This document shows, one piece after another, positions 17,307 through 24,597 of a stretch of 58,507 bases of DNA. Numbering within the stretch: the first letter of the stretch is position 1; the number at the start of each line of letters is the position of its first letter. The stretch lies in NCBI GenBank assembly GCA_012839805.1, contig DUMU01000028.1, forward strand, positions 1 through 58,507, in the 5' to 3' direction. Origin of the DNA: Bacillota bacterium. Lineage in GTDB: Bacteria > Bacillota > Limnochordia > Limnochordales > DUMU01. Below the pieces are notes generated by a model. It had not been told where the DNA came from. It made no database searches and worked only from the letters and a program-made list of their open reading frames with translations. The position numbers and the translations under genes are program-made.

Positions 17307-17450
17307 CCGCGGCGTCCCCGTAGCTCCCGGTCGCACCCCGGTGGCGCTTCGGCTTGACCATCCTCCGGGCAGGAATGCGGCCCTGCCTCGGGAATATACC
17401 GGAAAGAGTGCCCCGGGGTGGGGAGCCGGGCCGGGATCGGGGGGAAGAAG

Positions 17451-18866
17451 GTGGCACTTCAGCAGGAGGGAGCGACGCGGCTGCGCCGGTCGTTCATCCA
17501 GGAGCTGGCACGGATCGTAGGAGCGGGTAACTGCCTGACGGAGGCCGCGGCTCGGGAGAGCTATGCGTACGACTCCACGCCGGGATACCGGGCTTTCCCC
17601 GACGCCGTGGTGTTGCCGGGTTCCGCGGAGGAAGTGGCTCGGGTGGTCCGCCTCTGTGCGCAGGAAGGTGTCCCCGTTACCCCTCGAGGTGCCGGGACCA
17701 ATCTCAGCGGAGGGACGGTGCCGGTCTCAGGAGGAGTAGTGATCGCCTTTACCCGCATGCAGACGATTCACTCCATCGACGCGGCCAACCAGGTGGCAGT
17801 AGTCGATCCCGGGGTGGTCACCGCCAGGTTGCACCAGGAGGTGGAAGCCCGGGGACTTTTCTACCCGCCTGACCCGAGCAGCCAGTCCGTTTCGACCCTG
17901 GGCGGCAACGTGGCGGAAAACGCCGGAGGCCTGCGGGGGCTAAAATACGGGGTCACCCGTGACTACGTGCTCGGGCTCGAGGTAGTTCTGGCCGATGGTA
18001 CGTTGATCGATACAGGTAGTAGCACCTTGAAAAACGTGACGGGGTACAACTTGACCCAGTTGCTGTGCGGGTCGGAAGGGACCCTCGCCCTCTTCACCCG
18101 CCTCACCTTACGGCTCATCCCCAAGCCGGCTACCCGGCGGAGTTTCCTCGTCTTTTTCGCGGACCTCGAGCCTGCGGCGGCCATGGTCCCCGCCCTGGTG
18201 GAGGCGGGGGTGCTACCGGCCACGCTGGAGATCATGGATCGGGTGACGCTGCAGGCCGTGGAGCAGTACGCTAAGCTGGGACTCCCCGAAGGGGTTGAGG
18301 CTCTGGTTCTGATCGAAGTGGACGGCGCTGCCGCCCAGGTCGAGGCAGAGGCCGCAGGGGTGACGGAGGTACTGCGTAAGAGCGGGGCAAAAGAATGGCA
18401 GGTAGCGAAAGACGAGGCCACTCGGGACCGGGTGTGGGCCGCGCGCCGGGCCGCGCTGGCCGCTCTCTCTCGCCGGCGCCCCACCACCGTGCTCGAGGAC
18501 GTTACCGTTCCCCGCCGGCAGATCCCGGCCATGTTTGCCGAGATCAAGTCCATAGCCCGGCGTCACCAGCTGGAGATCGGAACCTTCGGGCACGCGGGCG
18601 ACGGAAACCTGCACCCCACCATACTCTGCGACCTCCGGGACGAAGCCGAATACCACCGGGTAGAGGCGGCGGTCGAAGAACTCTTCGCGGCCTCCCTGTC
18701 GCTCGGGGGAGTGCTCTCGGGCGAACACGGGATCGGGCTCGCCAAAAACCGTTTCCTCCACCGCCAGCTGGGGCAGGCCCAAGTCCGGCTGATGCGACAG
18801 ATCAAGGAAGTCTTCGATCCGCGCCAGCTTCTGAACCCCGGCAAGGCCCTGGGGGTGATCCCCTGA
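17451..18866 (+). CDS. glcD: FAD-linked oxidase, glycolate oxidase GlcD-type subunit
   Basis: A 471-residue flavoprotein of the FAD-binding type 4 / GlcD family, oxidising 2-hydroxy acids such as glycolate or D-lactate. The FAD domain has PRGAGTNLSGGTVPVSGGVV, DPSSQSVSTLGGNVAENAGG and LKYGVTRDYVLGLEVVLADG. The C-terminal cap has GTFGHAGDGNLHPTIL and LSGEHGIGLAKN, where the His and neighbouring residues bind substrate. GTG 17451 is chosen over the upstream GTG 17418 because a GGGGGAAG run precedes it. The stop overlaps the next gene in TGATG, implying coupling with the iron-sulphur subunit. No GlcE is present. The true substrate is not determined. Confidence 0.9.
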   Translation: MALQQEGATRLRRSFIQELARIVGAGNCLTEAAARESYAYDSTPGYRAFPDAVVLPGSAEEVARVVRLCAQEGVPVTPRGAGTNLSGGTVPVSGGVVIAFTRMQTIHSIDAANQVAVVDPGVVTARLHQEVEARGLFYPPDPSSQSVSTLGGNVAENAGGLRGLKYGVTRDYVLGLEVVLADGTLIDTGSSTLKNVTGYNLTQLLCGSEGTLALFTRLTLRLIPKPATRRSFLVFFADLEPAAAMVPALVEAGVLPATLEIMDRVTLQAVEQYAKLGLPEGVEALVLIEVDGAAAQVEAEAAGVTEVLRKSGAKEWQVAKDEATRDRVWAARRAALAALSRRRPTTVLEDVTVPRRQIPAMFAEIKSIARRHQLEIGTFGHAGDGNLHPTILCDLRDEAEYHRVEAAVEELFAASLSLGGVLSGEHGIGLAKNRFLHRQLGQAQVRLMRQIKEVFDPRQLLNPGKALGVIP

Positions 18867-20626
18867 TGCCGGCTCACTCCGACCCGGCGCCCGCGGGAGG
18901 GCGGCGCGTGCCGGGGCCACGGCAGGGGTTACCAGCCCTAGAGATGGAGCTTCTCTTTGACGAGCTCGACCGGTGCTTGCGGTGCGGTTTCTGCATGGCG
19001 GTCTGCCCCACCTACGGGGCGACCGGGCAGGAGCAGTTCGTGGCCCGCGGCCGGCTCAACCTCATCCAGCAGCAGTTCCACCCCCTGCCGGTGGTGGAGG
19101 CGGCGCGAGCAGCGCCTGCGGCAGCGACGGCCGGGGAGGACGCCTGCAGCCCGGCCGGCCAGGTTGCGGGTAATCACCCGCCCCGCAAGGTCGCTCACGG
19201 GGTGGATCGACCGCCAACGGCACGGCGGCTGGAGATAGGCCGGAAGCAGTTCAAGGAGGTCATTTTCTCCTGTCTCTCCTGCCTGGCCTGTGAAACGGCT
19301 TGCCCGCCGGGAGTACCCATTACCCGTCTGATCACCGCGGCCCGAGCCGATTACGTCAGCCGCTACGGTATCCCTCTTATCAAGCGGGTGGCAATTCAAG
19401 GCGCGCTGGCCCATCCGTTCTTGCTGCGGGAGGGAGCCCATCTGGCCTCCTGGGTTCAAGGAGCTCTTTTCCGGGACCGGTCGCCCGGCGTACCCGACGG
19501 AATGGGAGTGCAGCAGCCGCGCTGCTCCCTGCCGCTGGTCGGGCGACGGGTCTTCCCGCGAGCGGCCCGGTATAGCCTCTACCGGCGGCTGGAGCAGATC
19601 CCGCGGCCGCCCAAGGCCCGGCGCCGGGTAGCGTTCTTCCCCGGTTGCATGATCTCGGCGGCTTACACCGACGTGGGAGTTGCCCTGGCTTCGATGCTGG
19701 CCCGGCGGGGGGTCGAAATGATCGCTCCCCGGCAGTGGCAATGTTGCGGCATGCCGGCGCAGGTGCACGGCGCATGGGCCACCGCCCGTCGGCAGGTGCT
19801 GAAGAACCTGGAGATTATGGAGTCCGTTCTCGACCAGGGAGCAGAGGCCATACTAACGGCTTGCGCGTCGTGCGGGTCGCAATTGTCCCACCATATGCTC
19901 GAGCTGTTCGAGGTCTCCGCCGCCGGACGAACGACCGGCGGGCAGGACGAGCAGCACCATACCGCGGCCGCTGATCGTAGCATCATCACCCGCCTTCGCC
20001 GCGTAGCCGGCAGGGTGATGGACGCCACGGTGTACCTGGCCGATGTCTTGCATTACGAACCGGGGCCGTTTGCGCTCGCCCGGCCGGTGACGGTGACCTA
20101 TCACGATCCGTGCCACCTGGCCCGTGGTCAGGGTGTACGCCAGGAGCCCCGGCAGCTCCTTGAGCGAGTTCCGGGGGCACGGTTCGTGGAGATGGAGGAG
20201 GCAGACCGGTGCTGCGGGGGGGCTGGCATATACTTCCTCGAGCATCCGGACCTCTCCGACGCGATCCAGCGGCGAAAAACCCAGGCGATCGCCGCTACCG
20301 GTGCCGACCTCGTGGCCACCGCCTGCCCGGCCTGCATGATGCAGCTCGAAGACGGGCTGGTGCGGTCGGGGGCGGGGGAAGGAGTACACGCCGTTCACGT
20401 GCTGCAATTGCTGGACGATACGGACCGGCCCCCGGCGGAGCAGCGTCGCTACCGTCCCACGAGTGAACCCGTGAAGGAGCAAAGAGAACAGGGTTCGCAG
20501 GAGGAGGCGATGGAACGGGCGAAACAAGTGGCGGCAATAAGAGGGAACGCAGAAAAGACGACACGGGGACAACTTCGCTCGCTGGCCCGGCCGGTTTTGC
20601 GGTATAATACCCGGGTCAGCAGGTAA
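18866..20626 (+). CDS. glcF: Iron-sulphur oxidoreductase, GlcF-type subunit
   Basis: A 586-residue partner of the flavoprotein. Two 4Fe-4S sites are visible, CLRCGFCMAVCP near residue 38 and CLSCLACETACP near residue 140. Two CCG domains of the heterodisulfide-reductase type follow (WQCCGMPAQVHG and DRCCGGAGIYF, each with an upstream partner Cys, as in FFPGCMISAAY and YHDPCHLARG). It passes electrons from the FAD subunit to a quinone or ferredoxin. It is longer than usual, with an Ala-rich insert between the two ferredoxin-like sites (about residues 75-110) and a charged C-terminal tail. ATG 18866 overlaps the glcD stop. Confidence 0.9.
   Translation: MPAHSDPAPAGGRRVPGPRQGLPALEMELLFDELDRCLRCGFCMAVCPTYGATGQEQFVARGRLNLIQQQFHPLPVVEAARAAPAAATAGEDACSPAGQVAGNHPPRKVAHGVDRPPTARRLEIGRKQFKEVIFSCLSCLACETACPPGVPITRLITAARADYVSRYGIPLIKRVAIQGALAHPFLLREGAHLASWVQGALFRDRSPGVPDGMGVQQPRCSLPLVGRRVFPRAARYSLYRRLEQIPRPPKARRRVAFFPGCMISAAYTDVGVALASMLARRGVEMIAPRQWQCCGMPAQVHGAWATARRQVLKNLEIMESVLDQGAEAILTACASCGSQLSHHMLELFEVSAAGRTTGGQDEQHHTAAADRSIITRLRRVAGRVMDATVYLADVLHYEPGPFALARPVTVTYHDPCHLARGQGVRQEPRQLLERVPGARFVEMEEADRCCGGAGIYFLEHPDLSDAIQRRKTQAIAATGADLVATACPACMMQLEDGLVRSGAGEGVHAVHVLQLLDDTDRPPAEQRRYRPTSEPVKEQREQGSQEEAMERAKQVAAIRGNAEKTTRGQLRSLARPVLRYNTRVSR
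20603..20608 (+). promoter_or_regulatory. Possible -10 element for ferredoxin gene
   Basis: TATAAT inside the last codons of glcF, 37 bases before the ferredoxin start. No convincing -35 hexamer stands 16-18 bases upstream, so an internal promoter is suggested but not proven. Confidence 0.35.
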
Positions 20627-20644
20627 TTCGAGGAGGAAATACCG

Positions 20645-20953
20645 GTGGCATTTGTCATCACCCAACCCTGCATAGGCACCAAGGACACCGCTTGCGTCGA
20701 GGTCTGCCCCGTCGACTGCATTCATCCCGGCAAGTCGGAGGAGCAGTACGACGAAGTAGAGCAGCTCTACATCAACCCCGATGAATGCATCGAGTGCGGC
20801 GCCTGCGAGCCGGTCTGCCCGGTACAGGCCATCTTCCCCGAGGACGACGTCCCGGACGACGCCAAGTCCTTCATCGAGAAGAACGCGGACTGGTACTCGC
20901 TCTCGGCGGAAGATTTCCAGGCCAAGTGGGGATCGCCCGGCAAGAAGTCCTGA
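20645..20953 (+). CDS. 7Fe (3Fe-4S/4Fe-4S) ferredoxin
   Basis: A 102-residue small electron carrier. The first cluster region is C-x7-C-x3-CP (CIGTKDTACVEVCPVDC) and the second is CIECGACEPVCPVQA. The spaced first motif is that of seven-iron ferredoxins with one 3Fe-4S and one 4Fe-4S cluster. An acidic C-terminal tail (DDVPDDAKSFIEKNADW) is typical. GTG 20645 is preceded by GAGGAGG. It may accept electrons from the GlcDF-type oxidase just upstream. Confidence 0.92.
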   Translation: MAFVITQPCIGTKDTACVEVCPVDCIHPGKSEEQYDEVEQLYINPDECIECGACEPVCPVQAIFPEDDVPDDAKSFIEKNADWYSLSAEDFQAKWGSPGKKS

Positions 20954-21064
20954 CCGGCATGAAGCCCCGGGCCGGTAGAACGCCAGGCGGCAAGTCCTGA
21001 GGTTCGGCCCGTAGCCGGGAAAGGCCGGGCACGGCACCCAGGCAAGAACAAAAAGGAGAAAACC

Positions 21065-21140
21065 AGGATGGCCGGCAGGTCCTACCGGTTGTAGAACCGG
21101 TGGCGTTACCAGTGCCGGCCGTCCTGTTTGCTTATTTTGC
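21065..21140 (+). terminator. Large two-level hairpin after ferredoxin gene
   Basis: AGGATGGCCGGCA (21065-21077) pairs with TGCCGGCCGTCCT (21113-21125) over 13 bp with one G-U pair. Inside it lies a second perfect stem, ACCGGTT-GTAG-AACCGGT (21084-21101). The 3' side runs into GTTTGCTTATTTTGCTT. This fits an oversized intrinsic terminator or a small structured RNA. The rest of the 322-base gap shows no gene; near 21145-21185 short GTCCG-rich repeats occur. Confidence 0.5.
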
Positions 21141-21275
21141 TTATGTCCGCGTCTGTCCGCGTCGCCGTCCGTGCCCTGGATGTCCGAACGGCCACCGGAA
21201 ACAACCTGACCGGGTAGCAGCAGCAGGTCACCCGGCCGGCCCGGCCGCTCGAGCGGCTGGTACCTCGGCCGACCG

Positions 21276-21803
21276 TTAGGACACCGGGATTCCTTGCATG
21301 GCCCGCAGGTACGCGATCTGCCCGGCGTGGTAGCTGTCATGAGCCAACAGGCCCACCACCCAGTGGTACACCCGCACACCCGTATCGTCATCGGCAGCCG
21401 CCATTAGCCTCGAGCCGGTCAAGGAACGGACCACCTCGACGAGACGCTGCTGGGCTTGGTCATACGCCTGCAGTTCTGCCTGCCAGTCGCTTTCACCGGT
21501 GCCGCGGGGAACCGACCAATCACCGGTCGCGGGATCAGGGAGCGGGGCTTGGGTCAGCCGGGCAATCACGTACGTTCGCCAGAAGTTCATGTGGCGTACG
21601 ATCTCCCAGATGGAGTGCCGCTCGGGAGCGGGTTTCCAGAGGGCCTGGCCGGTCGTCAACCCCTCCAGCAAGCGCCGGATGGGAGCATGCCACAAGTTGC
21701 GGTCGTGGTCGAAGCGTTCGAAAAGATCAGCCAGGGCCATCCCCGCCAGGCCCGCGTGCCGGACCGGCTCGTGGGGATCATGCCCGCCGTCCATGTACCC
21801 CAT
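21276..21803 (-). CDS. DinB-like four-helix protein
   Basis: A 175-residue DinB/YfiT-type helical-bundle protein. These often bind a metal with three histidines and may act as thiol-dependent transferases. Histidines in suitable places are visible: ERHSIWEIVRHMNFWRTYVI in the middle and LLAHDSYHAGQIAYLRAMQG near the C-terminus, the usual closing motif. The frame opens at 21833, but ATG 21803 has AGGAGGAGG about 11 bases upstream. It lies 42 bases after the SIMPL-domain gene on the same strand. The substrate is unknown. Confidence 0.8.
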   Translation of the reverse strand: MGYMDGGHDPHEPVRHAGLAGMALADLFERFDHDRNLWHAPIRRLLEGLTTGQALWKPAPERHSIWEIVRHMNFWRTYVIARLTQAPLPDPATGDWSVPRGTGESDWQAELQAYDQAQQRLVEVVRSLTGSRLMAAADDDTGVRVYHWVVGLLAHDSYHAGQIAYLRAMQGIPVS

Positions 21804-21845
21804 GCCTGTTGCCTCCTCCTGGAAACAGATCAAGGCGGGATAAGT

Positions 21846-22667
21846 TTAGCGCGATGCGGGCACGGCAATGAAGACCACCCGCAGCTGGGCACTGACCTTC
21901 AGCTGGCCGGGCATGAAGGGAGTGACGGCCGCTCTCACCGGCGACCCGCCCTCGGCGGCGAAGACCGGCCCGAACGTGGCGCTCTCTTCGATTTCCGCTA
22001 CTCTGAGGATCGTGTACCCGTTGATTGCGGCGAGCAGCTTGGCCTTCCGTTCGGCGTCCAGCATGGCGGCCCGGAGGGCATCGTCCTGGGCCTGTTTGGC
22101 ATCCTTGACCGTGTACTCCACGTTTTGAACCACGTTCGCCCCGGCCTGAATTGCCTGGTCGACGGCCGTAGCTACCTTAGCCAGGTCGTCGATGGGCACC
22201 TCGAAGAGATGTCGCAACACGAAGTTTCCGGGAATGCTCCTCTGTTCGGCCTCACTCCAGCGTTCCTCTCGATAGAGCTGGAACTCTACGGTCCTGATCC
22301 GCTCCGGCGGTGCGAAGCGGCGTAGCACGTCAAGGACCCGTGAGGTAACGGCCGCGCTTTTCTGTTGGGCCGTTGACGCTGTAGGAGCAGTGGTCTGCAC
22401 GCCGATCCAAACATAGACCATGTCAGGCGTGACCCGGGCATCGCCCTGGCCCTCGACTTGGATCCGCAGTTCGGCGGGCCGGAGCTCGGCCGTAGCAGGC
22501 AAATCAGGAGCAGGTTCTAACACGGTGGATGAATCGGCAGCGGCAGGTCCAGCCGTGACCGCTACCAGCACCAGTACGAGGCCGGCCGTCCCGAAAACGT
22601 GCAGCATAGAACCTAGCAGTGCCAGGAACGAGTTGGTGCGAGCCGCCGCGCCGCTATGTTCCGACAT
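21846..22667 (-). CDS. SIMPL (DUF541) domain exported protein
   Basis: A 273-residue protein with a signal peptide or anchor (LGSMLHVFGTAGLVLVLVAV, then GPAAADSS) and a SIMPL/DUF541 domain. Characteristic stretches are LRIQVEGQGDARVTPDMVYV, TVEFQLYREERWSEAEQRSI, VDQAIQAGANVVQNVEYTVK and ALRAAMLDAERKAKLLA. Members form oligomeric rings in the cell envelope, with roles reported in stress protection and signalling. ATG 22667 has GGGAGG at good spacing; ATG 22676 is too close to it. It lies 175 bases downstream of DAHP synthase on the same strand. Confidence 0.85.
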   Translation of the reverse strand: MSEHSGAAARTNSFLALLGSMLHVFGTAGLVLVLVAVTAGPAAADSSTVLEPAPDLPATAELRPAELRIQVEGQGDARVTPDMVYVWIGVQTTAPTASTAQQKSAAVTSRVLDVLRRFAPPERIRTVEFQLYREERWSEAEQRSIPGNFVLRHLFEVPIDDLAKVATAVDQAIQAGANVVQNVEYTVKDAKQAQDDALRAAMLDAERKAKLLAAINGYTILRVAEIEESATFGPVFAAEGGSPVRAAVTPFMPGQLKVSAQLRVVFIAVPASR

Positions 22668-22841
22668 TGTGTCCATCCCTCCCTACCGATTTACGCCGGG
22701 CGGCCTCCCGGTGGAAGACGGGGCACCCCTGCTCATGCCCCGCTCCTTCGCCGGTTACCCGGCCAGCAGCCGGACATGCTATTCGCCTACTTCTGCTTCA
22801 GCTCGCGGTTCCCTTTGCACACTTTCTTCCGGGCCGGCCGG

Positions 22842-23912
22842 TCAGCCGCCCCCGGTGACGGCGGCGTTGGACGCGAGCCTATCCTCGGGCCCGGGCGGGG
22901 AGAGCGAACGTCCAAGGGCGGTGGCCAGAGGCCGCAGCGTCGCCATTAGCTCGGCGAACATGGCCGGGGTCAGGGCCTGGGGGCCGTCGGAGAGGGCGGC
23001 CCGGGGGTCGGGATGAACTTCGATCATCAGGCCGTCGGCTCCGGCTGCCATCCCGGCCCGGCTCAAAGCCGCGACCCATTCCCGCCGCCCCGCCGCGTGG
23101 CTGGGGTCGACCAGGATGGGCAGGTGAGTAAGTTCTCGAGCCACGACGACGGCGCTCACATCCAGGGTGCTGCGGGTGGCGTTTTCGAAGGTCCGGATCC
23201 CGCGCTCGACCAGCACGATCTGCTGGTTGCCTTCGCTCGCGACATATTCGGCCGCCATGAGCCACTCCTCGATCGTCGCCGAGAGCCCCCGCTTGAGCAA
23301 CACCGGCTTGGGTTGGCGCCCCACCTCCCGCAACAATTCGAAATTCTGCATGTTGCGGGCGCCGATCTGTAGGGCGTCGGCATAGGTAGCCACCAGTTCA
23401 ACCTGGCGAACGGAAAGCACTTCGGTCACCACCGGAAGGCCGGTCTCGGCGCGGGCGGCAGCGAGCAAGCGTAGCGCCTCCTCGCCCAGCCCCTGGAAGC
23501 TATAGGGAGAGGTGCGGGGTTTGAATGCCCCGCCCCGCAGGATGCTTGCTCCGGCGGCTTTCACGGCCCGGGCCGTGTCGATGAGTTGCTCCCAGCTCTC
23601 CACCGCGCACGGGCCGGCGACCACGATCACCTCTTCACCACCCACCGCCACGGGGCCGATGCGTACTATGCTGCCTTGCGGGTTCACCGCCCGGTTCACC
23701 AGCTTGAACGGGTGCATAATCCGCACCACCCGTTCCACCCCGGCGAGCGACTCCAGCGCCTCCACATCCGGTAGATGGCCGTTACCGACCGCACCGATCA
23801 CGGTATGATGTTCACCGTAGATGGGGTGCGGCTTGAACCCAAAGCCGGCCAAGCGCCGGCTCACCTCGGCGATCTCCAGTTCCGAAGCCCCTGGCCGCAT
23901 GACGACGATCAT
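22842..23912 (-). CDS. aroF: 3-deoxy-7-phosphoheptulonate (DAHP) synthase
   Basis: First committed enzyme of aromatic amino acid synthesis, joining phosphoenolpyruvate and erythrose 4-phosphate. The 356-residue protein has an N-terminal ferredoxin-like regulatory domain (MIVVMRPGASELEIAEVSRR, to about residue 75), as in the Thermotoga enzyme where Phe/Tyr inhibit. The TIM-barrel catalytic domain follows: VVAGPCAVESWEQL, LRGGAFKPRTSPYSFQGLG, LQIGARNMQNFELLREVG, PVLLKRGLSATIEEWL, PILVDPSHAAGRREWV. ATG 23912 is the family start; the frame upstream is the T-box leader read through. Expression should depend on uncharged phenylalanine tRNA through that leader, so Phe may act at both the RNA and protein level. 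Confidence 0.95.
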   Translation of the reverse strand: MIVVMRPGASELEIAEVSRRLAGFGFKPHPIYGEHHTVIGAVGNGHLPDVEALESLAGVERVVRIMHPFKLVNRAVNPQGSIVRIGPVAVGGEEVIVVAGPCAVESWEQLIDTARAVKAAGASILRGGAFKPRTSPYSFQGLGEEALRLLAAARAETGLPVVTEVLSVRQVELVATYADALQIGARNMQNFELLREVGRQPKPVLLKRGLSATIEEWLMAAEYVASEGNQQIVLVERGIRTFENATRSTLDVSAVVVARELTHLPILVDPSHAAGRREWVAALSRAGMAAGADGLMIEVHPDPRAALSDGPQALTPAMFAELMATLRPLATALGRSLSPPGPEDRLASNAAVTGGG

Positions 23913-24000
23913 ACCGACCCCTTCCCTCAATGATGTTTTGCGATCATGTTCCCGGGCAGCGGTGACATACTCACGCCGCACGAGGGCACCCGGGATAAAA

Positions 24001-24350
24001 CGAAAGGACCTCGCCGTCTCAGGGCGAGGTCCCACCTCGTGGTACCACCTGAATTGCCCCGTCGTTTGGCCCTCCCGATGGAGGAGCACGCGACGAAAGC
24101 CCCTCTGCCGGGCGCCACTCAAGCCGGCCGGCTGTACCCGGCCAACCCCAAGTGAGGCCCGCTTCCCGGTAACGGGGGAACACCGGCCCGGCCTACCACG
24201 ACCGCATCCTGCCCACGTCGGCCGCCTCAGCCGGCAGCTCAGAAGCGAACTTCGCTGGCAGCGCCGGCGGGCGGCCTTACAGCCCCCGGACCGCCTCTCT
24301 GGACACCGCTTTCCGCCAGCTACTCCTCTTCGTCATCGCCATTGCCGTGC
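24001..24350 (-). ncRNA. T-box riboswitch, phenylalanine (UUC) specifier
   Basis: All main T-box parts can be read on the minus strand. Stem I has the AGTA loop-E strand followed by GCTGGC; its partner GCCAGC is followed by GAA-G-TTC-G-CTTC, the same layout as GAA-N-specifier-N-UUCUU in known leaders. The specifier TTC (24247-24249) is a Phe codon. The distal AGAGAG and GGGGGCTGTAAG loops are present. The antiterminator core AGGTGGTACCACG is at 24038-24050. The terminator is GGACCTCGCC-CTGAGAC-GGCGAGGTCC (24006-24032) followed by TTTCGTTTT. Uncharged tRNA-Phe would favour readthrough into DAHP synthase. Confidence 0.9.
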
Positions 24351-24421
24351 CATGGCGGTATTGCCGTATGGCCGTGTAACTGCCACCCTGCCCTATCCGG
24401 CTCGGTGGCTTGTTGGCAGCC

Positions 24422-24450
24422 ATGTTACGCCAAGGGCCGGCCTTTGTCAA
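24422..24450 (-). promoter_or_regulatory. Promoter of T-box/DAHP synthase transcript
   Basis: On the minus strand, TTGACA (24445-24450) and TAACAT (24422-24427) are separated by 17 bases: a near-consensus housekeeping promoter. Transcription would start near 24415, about 65 bases before stem I of the T-box. Confidence 0.75.
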
Positions 24451-24597
24451 CCGCCCACCGTACCCTTAACCGGCTAGAACCATCTCCGATTTGCCCGGTG
24501 CCGATTCGCCTCACCTCGGAGGAAAAGTAAAGGTTGGCAGCGTAAACCCAAGGGCAGTGAGAGCTACGCACCATACCCAAAGGAGAGATACGCGACC

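Noticed and set aside
19853-21391. 512-codon minus-strand frame opposite glcF and ferredoxin
   Set aside because: Both plus-strand genes have clear cysteine cluster motifs; the opposite frame has no recognisable domain and is a GC-rich artefact.
23913-24122. N-terminal extension of DAHP synthase
   Set aside because: This stretch is the T-box antiterminator and terminator read in frame; homologs start at ATG 23912.
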